Source of the DNA: Enterobacter ludwigii
GTDB taxonomy: Bacteria; Pseudomonadota; Gammaproteobacteria; Enterobacterales; Enterobacteriaceae
NCBI GenBank assembly: GCA_900068845.1
Contig: CEFQ01000001.1
Span: 392,410 to 456,409 of the forward strand
DNA length: 64,000 bases
Direction of reading: 5' to 3'
Shown: positions 46,982-55,789 of the stretch, piece by piece
How the letters are laid out: each line of letters begins with the position of its first letter
Numbering within the stretch: position 1 is the first letter of the stretch
Translations under genes and position numbers: made by a program
Notes under the pieces: generated by a model
Databases searched by the model: none
What the model was told of the DNA's origin: nothing
What the model saw: the letters and a program-made list of their open reading frames with translations, nothing else

Positions 46982-49062
46982 TCACCTCCCGGCGGTTCTG
47001 CGCCAGCAGCACCAGACCACCAGGCTTCACTGGTGCGGTAATTGCGGCGCATTTCAGCCGCGATCTTCTGCAGGCTTTCGGGCATCAAATCGGTTTTATC
47101 AGCAGCAGGCAGCGGCATGCGAATCTTCCATAGCTGGCCACCTTCCAGCAGCGCGAACGCCTGGCCCTTGGGCAGATTGATGATGTCAGCAGGAGTGAGC
47201 ATCGGCGTTTTAACCATGCTTACGCGATCCTGAGTGTTAGAGGTGAAATCAGTGCCTTGCTCTTGATTGGTAATATCGGTGTAGCCCGAAACCAGCGTTT
47301 TGGAGTACACATCCACTTCAGGCAACTGGCTGGTTAGCAGCTCGGCTGTGCGGTTTTCACGAACGCGCAGCATGATCAGCGTGTTGAAGTTGCCCGTGAC
47401 CTGCGCGGCTTTGGCGCTACTACCAATGCGCGCCTCGATGTCAGAAATCGTTTGGGTGTACGCCGTCACCTCGATGCCCGCGCCGCCGCCTTTGTTAATT
47501 AGCGGAATAAACTCATCACCCATCAGTTCATTGAACTCGTCGCAGTGCAGGCTGATTGGCAGCTTGCCTTCTCCATTCTCAGGAAGGCCATCATTGATGC
47601 CGTGCTTGTAGATATGCCCAGCGATACTCACCAAATCAGCGAACATACTGTTGCCAACGGCAGCACCCACCTCACTGTCAGAGAGCGCATCCAGACCGAC
47701 ATAAACGATGCCGCGCTGGCGAATCACCTGTTGCCAGTCGAAAATCGGGCGCGGATCGTCAAGGTCTTCATAGTCAGGTGAAAGCAGCGCCGCCGTTTTG
47801 CCGGTGGTGAGTTTTTCCAGTAACGGCAGTAATGATGCGACGATTTTATCGAAGTAGGTACGGTCATAACGTACTGCCGAGCGCAGCCCTTCAAGAATGG
47901 GATCATAGAGCTTTTTACCGGCTTCAGAACTCAGCGCCAGTTCCATTGCCCAAATGCGCGTGGCGTTTGATTGCCCCTGCATATTGCGCGGCAAATCCTT
48001 CTCCTTCAGCACATTGCTGCCATTCTCTATTTTACTGCGCAGCTCCGGCAGATGCTTATCAATCAAATGTTCCACGTAGCGCTGATAGAGCTCGCCGATA
48101 TTGGTGACGTAGCGAAGAATCAGCGAGTAATCGGGGCGCTGGCCAAGCGCGACCAGCGCACGCGTCACGATGTTCACGAACCGCCAGGCGAACTCGCGAA
48201 ACGCGGCGCTGTTACCTTCAGCGCCTAATTGACCGGCGATGCGCGAAGCCACTTCCGACACGCGCCCGAAGCGGCCAACCGCGTTGTAACGAGCCGAGAT
48301 CTCTGGCCAGCCAAGATGGAAAACGTGGAAGTCATCCTGACGACCGACGCGGTGCGCTTCAGCCCACATGCGTTTTAGCAAATCGGCATCGCCTTTGGGA
48401 TCGAAGACGATGGTGATATTGCCGCGCCGAATATCCTGCGTAACCAGCAACTCCTCCAGCCGTGTTTTGCCCACGCGCGTGGTGCCAACGACTAACGTAT
48501 GCCCAACGCGCTCTCGGAGATCCATTGATACATCGCGCTCATTCGGTTCAATGCCGTGCAGCGCCGGATTGCCGCCAACCGGTGGCAGCGGGCGAACCGG
48601 ATTCAGCGGCGTATCAGCTGAAATCATTGATGACAGCCAGGGCAGAGAATGCTCGCACGCGCGCTCAAGCCTGCGCGCGTACTGATGGACCTTAGCTGGC
48701 TGTACATATTTTTCGACTTCAGGACGACGCGTATCGAGCAGGCGCTGAGTATGTTTTTGCTGCCACAGAAAACCTTTCCCCAGGAACAGCCGGTGATTAC
48801 TTACCGGCACCTGGTGGCTGGTCATCACATAGCGCGGCAAGCGGCGTAGATTTCGGCGATACCTGATCACCTGGCATCCCTGACGAGCACGAACGGCGGC
48901 CAGCACCGCAAAGCCGATAGCGGTGACATAACTCACCGATGGCGACAGCGCGACAGCCCAGGGCGCTGCAACGCAAACGTAGCTGGCGGTAGCGGCTACC
49001 AGCGTTGTGTTGAACTCAACTGCGGGACGCAGTAGCGCTTCAATAACATAGCGATCGCTCAT
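46978..49062 (-). CDS. traD: Type IV coupling protein TraD (TIGR03743/SXT_TraD class)
   Basis: Couples the relaxosome to the secretion channel and pumps DNA. The 694 residues have two N-terminal membrane segments (about 20-58), Walker A GTTRVGKT (193-200), IVFDPKGDADLLKRMW, a Walker B-like ISLHCDEFNELMG, and VTAYTQTISDIEARIG. All family blocks are intact. The ATG at 49062 is 25 bases after the stop of a small membrane protein gene. Confidence 0.95.
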   Translation of the reverse strand: MSDRYVIEALLRPAVEFNTTLVAATASYVCVAAPWAVALSPSVSYVTAIGFAVLAAVRARQGCQVIRYRRNLRRLPRYVMTSHQVPVSNHRLFLGKGFLWQQKHTQRLLDTRRPEVEKYVQPAKVHQYARRLERACEHSLPWLSSMISADTPLNPVRPLPPVGGNPALHGIEPNERDVSMDLRERVGHTLVVGTTRVGKTRLEELLVTQDIRRGNITIVFDPKGDADLLKRMWAEAHRVGRQDDFHVFHLGWPEISARYNAVGRFGRVSEVASRIAGQLGAEGNSAAFREFAWRFVNIVTRALVALGQRPDYSLILRYVTNIGELYQRYVEHLIDKHLPELRSKIENGSNVLKEKDLPRNMQGQSNATRIWAMELALSSEAGKKLYDPILEGLRSAVRYDRTYFDKIVASLLPLLEKLTTGKTAALLSPDYEDLDDPRPIFDWQQVIRQRGIVYVGLDALSDSEVGAAVGNSMFADLVSIAGHIYKHGINDGLPENGEGKLPISLHCDEFNELMGDEFIPLINKGGGAGIEVTAYTQTISDIEARIGSSAKAAQVTGNFNTLIMLRVRENRTAELLTSQLPEVDVYSKTLVSGYTDITNQEQGTDFTSNTQDRVSMVKTPMLTPADIINLPKGQAFALLEGGQLWKIRMPLPAADKTDLMPESLQKIAAEMRRNYRTSEAWWSGAAGAEPPGGE

Positions 49063-49087
49063 AGCAGTGACTCACTTTTGGCAGGAT

Positions 49088-49225
49088 TCAGGCGTGCTGT
49101 GCGTGGGGGTGATGCAGATTGCGCCAATACCAGTAAGCGCGCAGCAGAGCCAGAAAAAGGATGAAGAACAAAGGAAGGAGCATCAGCGCTGCGTGGGGAA
49201 TTCCATGCAATCCGGCAAATCCCAT
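49088..49225 (-). CDS. 45-residue membrane protein between TIGR03765 and traD
   Basis: Too short for routine prediction. The ATG overlaps the TIGR03765 stop (TGATG), giving MGFAGLHGIPHAALMLLPLF followed by FILFLALLRAYWYW and a His-rich end (HHPHAQHA). One membrane segment. It is in the operon direction and fills the otherwise empty 160-base gap. No family recognised, though small membrane proteins occur at this place in related ICEs. Confidence 0.65.
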   Translation of the reverse strand: MGFAGLHGIPHAALMLLPLFFILFLALLRAYWYWRNLHHPHAQHA

Positions 49226-49731
49226 CACTGGGCTGAAACCTGCTGGCTCAGTGAATGTTCGGTGATCAGCACCGGGTAATGTTCCAACTTGAGGCGGCGC
49301 GCCAAATCGCTACCTGATACCGGTGCGAGCTGCAGATCGGGCGCAATCTGACGCAGCTGCTGCAAGGATGCCGAGCTGCTTACGTTGACCACCATCCCAA
49401 CTGCACCACGACGGCTGAGCAGTTCAGCGTTGCGTGATAGCCATTCCTGCGATTGAGCATCATCGCCAACCAGAAACAGCGCACCAATTCCTGGCAGTTT
49501 CAGCGCGCGCGGCTCAATGATGCCGGGAGTGAGTTCAGATGTTGCCACTGGCAACACTGAACTTTCACTGTAATCAGGTTGGATTGACTGCTGTTGCGGC
49601 TGAGGCTCAGCGTTGATTCCTTCATAGAACGGCGCTGCCGATTTGCCGCCGAGATCAGCGATAACGTTGAGTTCCGCATGTGAGAGAAATGGCAGCGCGG
49701 CGATCGCGCCAGCCAGCATCAATTTTTTCAT
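49225..49731 (-). CDS. TIGR03765-family ICE protein (PFL_4695)
   Basis: A 168-residue exported protein: signal MKKLMLAGAIAALPFLSHA, then LNVIADLGGKSAAPFYEGIN and a C-terminal thioredoxin-like part RGAVGMVVNVSSSASLQQLRQIAPDLQLAPVSGSDLARRLKLEHYPVLIT. Overlaps the transglycosylase gene by 4 bases. It contains one ICE palindrome copy (49541-49555). Confidence 0.9.
   Translation of the reverse strand: MKKLMLAGAIAALPFLSHAELNVIADLGGKSAAPFYEGINAEPQPQQQSIQPDYSESSVLPVATSELTPGIIEPRALKLPGIGALFLVGDDAQSQEWLSRNAELLSRRGAVGMVVNVSSSASLQQLRQIAPDLQLAPVSGSDLARRLKLEHYPVLITEHSLSQQVSAQ
49541..49555. promoter_or_regulatory. Palindrome GTTGCCACTGGCAAC, copy in the TIGR03765 gene
   Basis: Perfect 15-bp palindrome; the coding strand reads it as LPVAT, not VASGN as in parB. 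Confidence 0.75.
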
Positions 49732-50363
49732 TGCTGCCTCCGGGGTTCTGTCCAGATGATTTCGGTTGAAGATGTTTGATTACTCGCGAGATTGGCAGGA
49801 GCCTGCGTTGCGATTGGCCGGGATTGAATTGGCGAGAGTGAGGCCAACTTTTCGCTGACAATCTGCCGATAGCGCGCAGCCGGTTTACCGCCAGCCGGAT
49901 GGTGATAGCAGCCAGCCGCTTTCAACCAACTGCCGGGGCTGCGTTCCCAGCACTCGCGAAGAATGCGCGCCGCTGCGTTCAGGTTGAGATAAGGATCAAA
50001 CGCATCCCACGTTGAACTGAAGCGATGGCCATTCCAGCCGAGATTGACCTGTGCAATGCCGACATCGATTCTTTTAAGCGGATGGATTTTCATAAACTGC
50101 TGCAGCGCCTGCCAGGCAGCTTGTCGGCTTTCATAGCGATAGCCTTTACCCGCAACGTTGATTGTCCAGGGCCAAGGGCGCGTGCCGTGTGGCAGCTGGC
50201 GCGATGATTCAGCCAACGCCAGCGAGTAAAGCGACTCAGCTGGAACGCCATGCTGCAGAGCGACTTTCTGATAACCCGACGGCACGCTTTGCATGCTGGT
50301 TGACGCCACAGAGCTGGCGGCACTCAGCAACAACGCGACGGTTAGAACGCTGCTATATGCCAT
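49728..50363 (-). CDS. Lytic transglycosylase (SLT domain) of the T4SS
   Basis: A 211-residue exported enzyme (signal MAYSSVLTVALLLSAASSVAS) that opens peptidoglycan for the channel. The SLT fold is shown by VPAESLYSLALAESSRQLP with the catalytic Glu in ALAESS, DVGIAQVNLGWN and NLNAAARILRECWE. VirB1-type role. It overlaps TIGR03759 by 22 bases and TIGR03765 by 4. Confidence 0.92.
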   Translation of the reverse strand: MAYSSVLTVALLLSAASSVASTSMQSVPSGYQKVALQHGVPAESLYSLALAESSRQLPHGTRPWPWTINVAGKGYRYESRQAAWQALQQFMKIHPLKRIDVGIAQVNLGWNGHRFSSTWDAFDPYLNLNAAARILRECWERSPGSWLKAAGCYHHPAGGKPAARYRQIVSEKLASLSPIQSRPIATQAPANLASNQTSSTEIIWTEPRRQQ

Positions 50364-51055
50364 CCGCTTTCCCCCTGCTGCAGAAGGACCGGCATGATTC
50401 CGTTGCCGTAGCGCATCCAGCGGCCTGCATCGTGGTTTAGGGTGATGCGGCGTTCGCGGACTTGTTCGGCGGGAATGCGGTGCTGTTGTGCCCAGTTACG
50501 GAGTTTCTGATCGCTGCCTTCACTATCGACAAGATAGATATCAACGGGACGTTTATCGGCGAGAACAGCTGAGAGTCTGGCATCGCAGCGCTGGCAATCT
50601 GCTTCGCGCACGAACAACGCGAGGCGACCTCCGGAGTCGTGTGCGATACCGGCGGCGTTGCCCATATTCACCGGCAGCATATTTGGCATCAGGCGTTTCC
50701 AGGCAGCATCCACTTCGCGCTGGAATTTGAGCTCTTTTTCGGTGCGCTCGTATTCTTGTTTAACCCAGAGTTCGGCGTAATGGCGGCGCTCAGCGTCGTT
50801 GCGGGCTTCAATACCGAGAATACTTACCGGGTCGAGGTTAGGAGACTGCACTCCTCTTAATCCATTTTTAATGGACTTGAATTTTTCAAACTCCTCTTTA
50901 GTAATTCCCCATGATGAAAAAGCAAACTCATATTCATTCTTAGAGCTTAAATCATAATTCAATTCAGTGTCATAGGTTGATGATTCGATATTTTTACTTG
51001 CAAAAGTTAAAGTAGGGATTGAAATACATGAGATTAGATAAATAATTAATTTCAT
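50342..51055 (-). CDS. TIGR03759-family ICE protein (PFL_4693)
   Basis: The 237-residue exported protein (signal MKLIIYLISCISIPTLTFA) has the family pattern WGITKEEFEKFKSIKNGLRGVQSP, DPVSILGIEARNDAERRHYAELWVKQE, RLALFVREADCQRCDARL and a C-terminal thioredoxin-like region. It is the first gene of the transfer operon; its N-terminal codons are more AT-rich than the rest, at the junction with the cargo cassette. Confidence 0.92.
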   Translation of the reverse strand: MKLIIYLISCISIPTLTFASKNIESSTYDTELNYDLSSKNEYEFAFSSWGITKEEFEKFKSIKNGLRGVQSPNLDPVSILGIEARNDAERRHYAELWVKQEYERTEKELKFQREVDAAWKRLMPNMLPVNMGNAAGIAHDSGGRLALFVREADCQRCDARLSAVLADKRPVDIYLVDSEGSDQKLRNWAQQHRIPAEQVRERRITLNHDAGRWMRYGNGIMPVLLQQGESGWHIAAF

Positions 51056-51200
51056 AGATTGGTCTCAAGTTAAATGCATTTTAACAGCATGAGCCTGAGA
51101 TTGTTTAATGTTAATGGTTTAATGATTTTTAATTGAAAAGGTTTTTTGCAAGTTCCTATTCAGTAAGGCAAGGCATAAAACCTTGCCCTATAGTTTTACT

Positions 51201-52148
51201 TCAGAAAATTTCTGTTAGCCTTGAATTTTCGTTTAAGTCTGATTTGAATAATCGCCATTCAGACTTGTCAATCACTGTTGAACAATATTTTTCTGCCAAG
51301 GAAAAAAATGACTTGGCGATAATATTAAGCTCAGAGATCATTTCGCTTATTTTTTCATCTTGATCCTTTCCATAAGAAAGGAAAATTGAATCCCTTTCTA
51401 GTACTTTTCCTTTAAATCTTTGAACACATGATAGAAAATTGACGTCAAACTGTGATAAAACATCATCTCTATATTCTTGTGCTATCTTCTTTCTAAAGTT
51501 AGTTAATTGATTATCTTGGAAGTATTTGCTAGCTAGCATGTTTTCTTTTTCATGCTCTGCATAATAATTCGCAGTGCCATTTAAGTAGGATAATAAACCT
51601 CCTTTGGCTTGCTCACGATCTCTAGCAACGTTGTTTAATGTATGAGTGTTTCCTGAACGTGACTTTGCAATAAAATTATCAACATTACTTTCTGTTAAAT
51701 TTTTCACTTGGATGTTGAAAGGGTAAGGAATTATGCTTGTTGACTCCACAAAATCAAACCACCAGGAATTAACTTGATCATCAGCTGGATAAGATGCTTT
51801 AAAGCAAGTCAACATTGCTTTTGCAGAATTAATAATGCAATCACTCCATGCAAAAACACATACTTTTGATATATCGCTTGGAAACATTACACATTCAGAA
51901 ATTGAATTAAGTGCGACTAGTGAATGCTGAGCCATAAATAATGATTCAAACACTCTATTCGTTTCGGAAAACGAATGATTCACATTATGCACTGTCGATT
52001 TGACGCATGGAAAAACCTCAGTGTCGATTTGATTGGGACAAGATATTGCCAAACAATGAATCCAGTTAACTGTGCCCATGAATGCAAATTCTGGACTGAA
52101 ATTTTGATTTTCTTGGATCAACCTACTTAGGAGCCATCTTTTCATCAT
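51201..52148 (-). CDS. Uncharacterised helical protein, last gene of the MBL-protease-helicase cassette
   Basis: About 315 residues, no signal peptide, no recognised motif. The sequence looks largely alpha-helical (ETNRVFESLFMAQHSLVAL, FRKKIAQEYRDDVLSQFDVNF) and contains a conserved-looking WSDCIINSAKAML and WWFDFVE. AAGGA lies before two adjacent ATGs at 52148/52145; a longer frame overlaps the helicase stop but lacks a ribosome site. It ends about 145 bases before the transfer operon. Its close coupling to the helicase gene suggests a shared complex. It does not resemble HamA (DUF1837), the usual partner of helicases in Hachiman. Confidence 0.65.
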   Translation of the reverse strand: MMKRWLLSRLIQENQNFSPEFAFMGTVNWIHCLAISCPNQIDTEVFPCVKSTVHNVNHSFSETNRVFESLFMAQHSLVALNSISECVMFPSDISKVCVFAWSDCIINSAKAMLTCFKASYPADDQVNSWWFDFVESTSIIPYPFNIQVKNLTESNVDNFIAKSRSGNTHTLNNVARDREQAKGGLLSYLNGTANYYAEHEKENMLASKYFQDNQLTNFRKKIAQEYRDDVLSQFDVNFLSCVQRFKGKVLERDSIFLSYGKDQDEKISEMISELNIIAKSFFSLAEKYCSTVIDKSEWRLFKSDLNENSRLTEIF

Positions 52149-52155
52149 ATTATCC

Positions 52156-54345
52156 TTATAAAAATTCAATGCTATTTTTTAACATGTAAAGTTCAGAACG
52201 TTTTAGATTGGGGATGTTTTCAGCTTTGTGCTTTTTAATTTTCTCCATAGCTTCATCAAAACTATCCCCTTCTTTAACGTGCCATAATTGATTCGCTTTA
52301 AGTGATAATGATATCGGAATCCCATACTCTTCAAGAGTCATTAAGGCAGGTATCGTATTCATACTTTCTACACGTGAAATGAAATATTTATAGTTGCCAG
52401 GTTGATAGCCAAACCTCTTAAATATTTCACTTTGTATATTATTGATTGCATTAATGATAAGAGGGTAGTAGTGTCCTATTATCTTCCTTCTGAAATCAAA
52501 GTTTCTTAACACGGCATCATCAATTGTAAAGTCAGCATTTTCTTCGCTGAAATATTCGAAATCCATGTCAATATTGTCTTTTAAATCCTCGTCCTTTAAT
52601 ATTGAAACTATTTTTCTTGTGAGCTGAACGTCATTTTTAATTGCACCAGAAGCAAAACTTTTAATTCTAAAGTACTTTTCAGCCATTTTATTTAAATGGC
52701 CTAATTGTGTACTTGATGGCATATTATTCCAACTCATTAATCTATGCCAAGTTTGGAAGTTGGTTATTAGATCGCGTGCAAATTCAAGCTGTTCTTCGGG
52801 AGGTATTCCAGAGTTTTTGACTAACACATCTATGCTGAGATCATTCTGTTCGAAATACTTGTTGAGCCTCCCTTTTACACTTTCAGTGTATGGTTCATCA
52901 TAATGAAGTAATAGGGAGTCATTAACATTTTCACTGTTGGAAATTATAGGAATGTCGATCTGGTTTAGGCTATCATTCGGTTTTTCACCAAAGAAGAAGA
53001 CATTACCTACAAAGTGCTCAAACATTCTACCACTTCGACCTGCTATATTATTATATGAAAATGCATCTAGCTTTTCTCTTCTGGTAATGCAATCATCATA
53101 AATCACTATATTTTTTGCGTTAGTATTAACTCCCTCAATCAAGGTTGAAGTGCAAACCAATATATTAATTTCTTTGCGATTAAATAAATCCACAAATAAA
53201 GAAGCTATTGAGCGAGGAAGTTTCGCATGATGTGAACATATGCCATTCAAAATAATATCTGACTGCGACCATTCAGGATGGAATGTATCCTTAAGCCAAC
53301 GTGAGAGATCATTTAATAAAGGTGAGTCTTTCACTTCAACCAATTCACTTATTTTTTTTGCAACTTGGCTAGCTCTCTTAGGTGACTTGCAATATATTAT
53401 TGTTTGCTGGTTATGAGATAATGATAAAACATACTTCAGATAAGTATCACGCTGTATGTCTTTTAGTTCATCACTTCCAGTAGATAACGGGAATATTTGC
53501 TCATTAGTTGCAACTGTAATAAATTCGTTTTCATCAATGTATCTGCATTTTAACTTATTAAGTGTTAAAGGATTTATTCCTTTAATATTGGGACCAAGAA
53601 GGTAAAAGAAATCACATTTATTGAGAAGTTTTTTAAATGCTATGTTAAGACGAGAACCTCTCTCATCATCAACCTTGTATGGTGATAACTTATAAAATTC
53701 ATCAACAACAAAGAAATCTATTTTAGGAAAATCCTCCTTTTCAATGACCCGCTCTTGAGTAAAAAGAAAAATGTTTCTATCAGACTGCTGCTGACTGACT
53801 TGAGTTACTATTTTATATTTTCCCTTCCCAGGTCTATCCAAAGTATATTTATGGAACTTTTTCTTGAGCTCATCAATTAATGATATGGTGGGCACGACAA
53901 TTACAATATTATCCAGAGCATCAGAAGATATTAAAGACTCTACAAGCAATGTCTTTCCGAAACTTGTTGGAGCACTTAGAATTATGCTTTGTCTTTCTTC
54001 AAGTAATTTATACACCTGAAGTTGTTTTATATGAAATACTTTATCAAAACCATCTTCGTTTTTTATCCCCGAAGATAAAACCGACTTCTTAATCGAAGAT
54101 TCTAGGCTTTCATTGAATGCTACGTAAGGATATAATCCTCTGGCTTCAACAAGCTTGTCTAAGATATGGCTATAGTCGCCAAAAATTTTCTTTTTTTCAA
54201 GGCATCGAATTAATAAGTCCTGTACTTCTTTTTCGTTCAAATGACTATTGTGTAATTCAATTAACCCTAATAAATACTCCTTTGGATTTAGGGTGTTACT
54301 TTCAAGTTCTGCTCTCAGTTTTGATACATCATATGCTTTAATCAT
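52156..54345 (-). CDS. Ski2-like superfamily 2 helicase
   Basis: The 729-residue protein has Walker A SAPTSFGKT (124-132), motif Ia VVPTISLIDEL, motif II VVDEFYKL (213-220), motif III-like LLGPNIKG, motif V LVCTSTLIEGVNT and motif VI IAGRSGRMF. The DEFY motif II and the LIEGVNT/AGRSGR pair are seen in Ski2-like helicases of phage-defence modules. No nuclease domain is fused. AAGG precedes the ATG, which overlaps the protease stop by 8 bases. Strongly AT-rich. It would move along or remodel nucleic acid; whether RNA or DNA cannot be told. Confidence 0.85.
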   Translation of the reverse strand: MIKAYDVSKLRAELESNTLNPKEYLLGLIELHNSHLNEKEVQDLLIRCLEKKKIFGDYSHILDKLVEARGLYPYVAFNESLESSIKKSVLSSGIKNEDGFDKVFHIKQLQVYKLLEERQSIILSAPTSFGKTLLVESLISSDALDNIVIVVPTISLIDELKKKFHKYTLDRPGKGKYKIVTQVSQQQSDRNIFLFTQERVIEKEDFPKIDFFVVDEFYKLSPYKVDDERGSRLNIAFKKLLNKCDFFYLLGPNIKGINPLTLNKLKCRYIDENEFITVATNEQIFPLSTGSDELKDIQRDTYLKYVLSLSHNQQTIIYCKSPKRASQVAKKISELVEVKDSPLLNDLSRWLKDTFHPEWSQSDIILNGICSHHAKLPRSIASLFVDLFNRKEINILVCTSTLIEGVNTNAKNIVIYDDCITRREKLDAFSYNNIAGRSGRMFEHFVGNVFFFGEKPNDSLNQIDIPIISNSENVNDSLLLHYDEPYTESVKGRLNKYFEQNDLSIDVLVKNSGIPPEEQLEFARDLITNFQTWHRLMSWNNMPSSTQLGHLNKMAEKYFRIKSFASGAIKNDVQLTRKIVSILKDEDLKDNIDMDFEYFSEENADFTIDDAVLRNFDFRRKIIGHYYPLIINAINNIQSEIFKRFGYQPGNYKYFISRVESMNTIPALMTLEEYGIPISLSLKANQLWHVKEGDSFDEAMEKIKKHKAENIPNLKRSELYMLKNSIEFL

Positions 54346-55789
54346 TTAATACCTTCATAAAGCTATTCATTAAATTTTCGAAATTTCCTAATGGGAATAT
54401 AAAAAGTCTAACGTTTATATCTTCTATAAATCCATGGTTATAGCAATTTATAAATTGCTTGTGATTTAAGTTCATGGAATCAATGAATTCAGATTCAAAT
54501 CGTTCCTCATTGTAATTACTTATGATGGCATCTTCATAGCAAATGAATACGGGAAGTATTATTTTATCAACGCGCTTATTTAATGGGATGCTGTTATTTC
54601 CTAAATCCTTTAGCTTCTCATATTGCGGCCAATCTTTATCAGCTTTATTAATTATAATTGCATAGCGCTCTGATAAGTTATTTAGCGTTATCATTTTTAC
54701 TAGAATGTCTGTTACTTGCTTTATAGCATCTGACGCCGAAGTATTGAAACTTGATGACCCCAGCCACAACTCTACTTTCCCTTTATTAACTACAACATGT
54801 GAGCAGCTAGGTACAACTTCATCATCAATTGAGAAAATTTTATTCACAATTGGTATGGTTTTATAATTTTTTCTGATGGCTATATGCAATAACAAATCTA
54901 GAAAAAGATTGTCATTTCTGACTTTAAAGTGTTTTTTAGCTAATTTATTTGCAGACCATCTCTTGTTTTTGTAACCTCCCCATTCATTTGAAGGTATCAC
55001 ATATTCTGCTAACCATTCACAAGCTATTTCCGAAAACTCCTCTTCATTCCATTGATTAAAGCTAAAGTTAACGCCCAACCCTTTAGTTGATGGTGTTAAA
55101 TTGTTTATTTCATGTACAACATGAAAAGGAGCTTCTGGAGTTTCCATTGGTATGTAGTCAATTTCTTCTTTTGAACTAACATCAATAGCTAATTTGGTTT
55201 TCTCTATTATTCTAGGAATAATAGACTCAAATGAAACACAGTAAAGTGTAGTGTTCTTCTGCTGGAAAAGAACAATTCCAACTATACTTGATTTGTAATA
55301 CAGTGGTGACCCTGATATACCTTGATAATTAGATATGAGGTTTTTCTTGCATTGCATTATTTCATAGCAGTAGTCGGTGCTAGATGTTGTTCTCAAATCT
55401 AAAGCGATTTCGGAATGAAATTTCGATGGGAGATTTCTCTTTTCTAATGGATAACCATATCCAAATACCTCGTCCCCTTCCTTAAGGTCACAGATCCCTA
55501 TATCAATTGATAAAGGCAAAACCCCAGGCGCACAATTGAATAGTGCAAAATCATATTTATCGTCTGAGTAAAGGTGTGTTAAAAAAATTCCATTTTGATG
55601 CGCATAATCATCTGCTGATAAATACAGGATATAACTTGCCCCATCGCACTCTTTAATAAAGTGTTCTGCTGTAATTATTATTTGAGAGGTAATGGCAAAC
55701 GCAGTAGCTCTAGATTTAATTTCTCCTGAGCTATCATACAACGTAATGATATACGAATTTACCTTGTAATCATTCTCTGTGCCATTCAT
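54338..55789 (-). CDS. Trypsin-like serine protease
   Basis: The 483-residue protein starts with a chymotrypsin-fold protease domain (1-200): His43 in IITAEHFI, Asp80 in KYDFALFNC, and Ser159 in YQGISGSPLYY form the triad, with S1 region VGIVLFQQ after it. The C-terminal 280 residues carry no known domain and have an aromatic N-terminal part (WNEEEFSEIACEWLAEYV, a possible effector-associated helical domain). No signal peptide, so it acts in the cytoplasm, as the protease of AVAST type I does. Start overlaps the MBL stop by 4 bases. Confidence 0.82.
   Translation of the reverse strand: MNGTENDYKVNSYIITLYDSSGEIKSRATAFAITSQIIITAEHFIKECDGASYILYLSADDYAHQNGIFLTHLYSDDKYDFALFNCAPGVLPLSIDIGICDLKEGDEVFGYGYPLEKRNLPSKFHSEIALDLRTTSSTDYCYEIMQCKKNLISNYQGISGSPLYYKSSIVGIVLFQQKNTTLYCVSFESIIPRIIEKTKLAIDVSSKEEIDYIPMETPEAPFHVVHEINNLTPSTKGLGVNFSFNQWNEEEFSEIACEWLAEYVIPSNEWGGYKNKRWSANKLAKKHFKVRNDNLFLDLLLHIAIRKNYKTIPIVNKIFSIDDEVVPSCSHVVVNKGKVELWLGSSSFNTSASDAIKQVTDILVKMITLNNLSERYAIIINKADKDWPQYEKLKDLGNNSIPLNKRVDKIILPVFICYEDAIISNYNEERFESEFIDSMNLNHKQFINCYNHGFIEDINVRLFIFPLGNFENLMNSFMKVLND

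Noticed and set aside
52156-54345. Hachiman (HamAB) reading of the helicase and its partner
   Set aside because: The partner protein shows no DUF1837-like sequence or nuclease motif, and the operon also holds MBL and protease genes.
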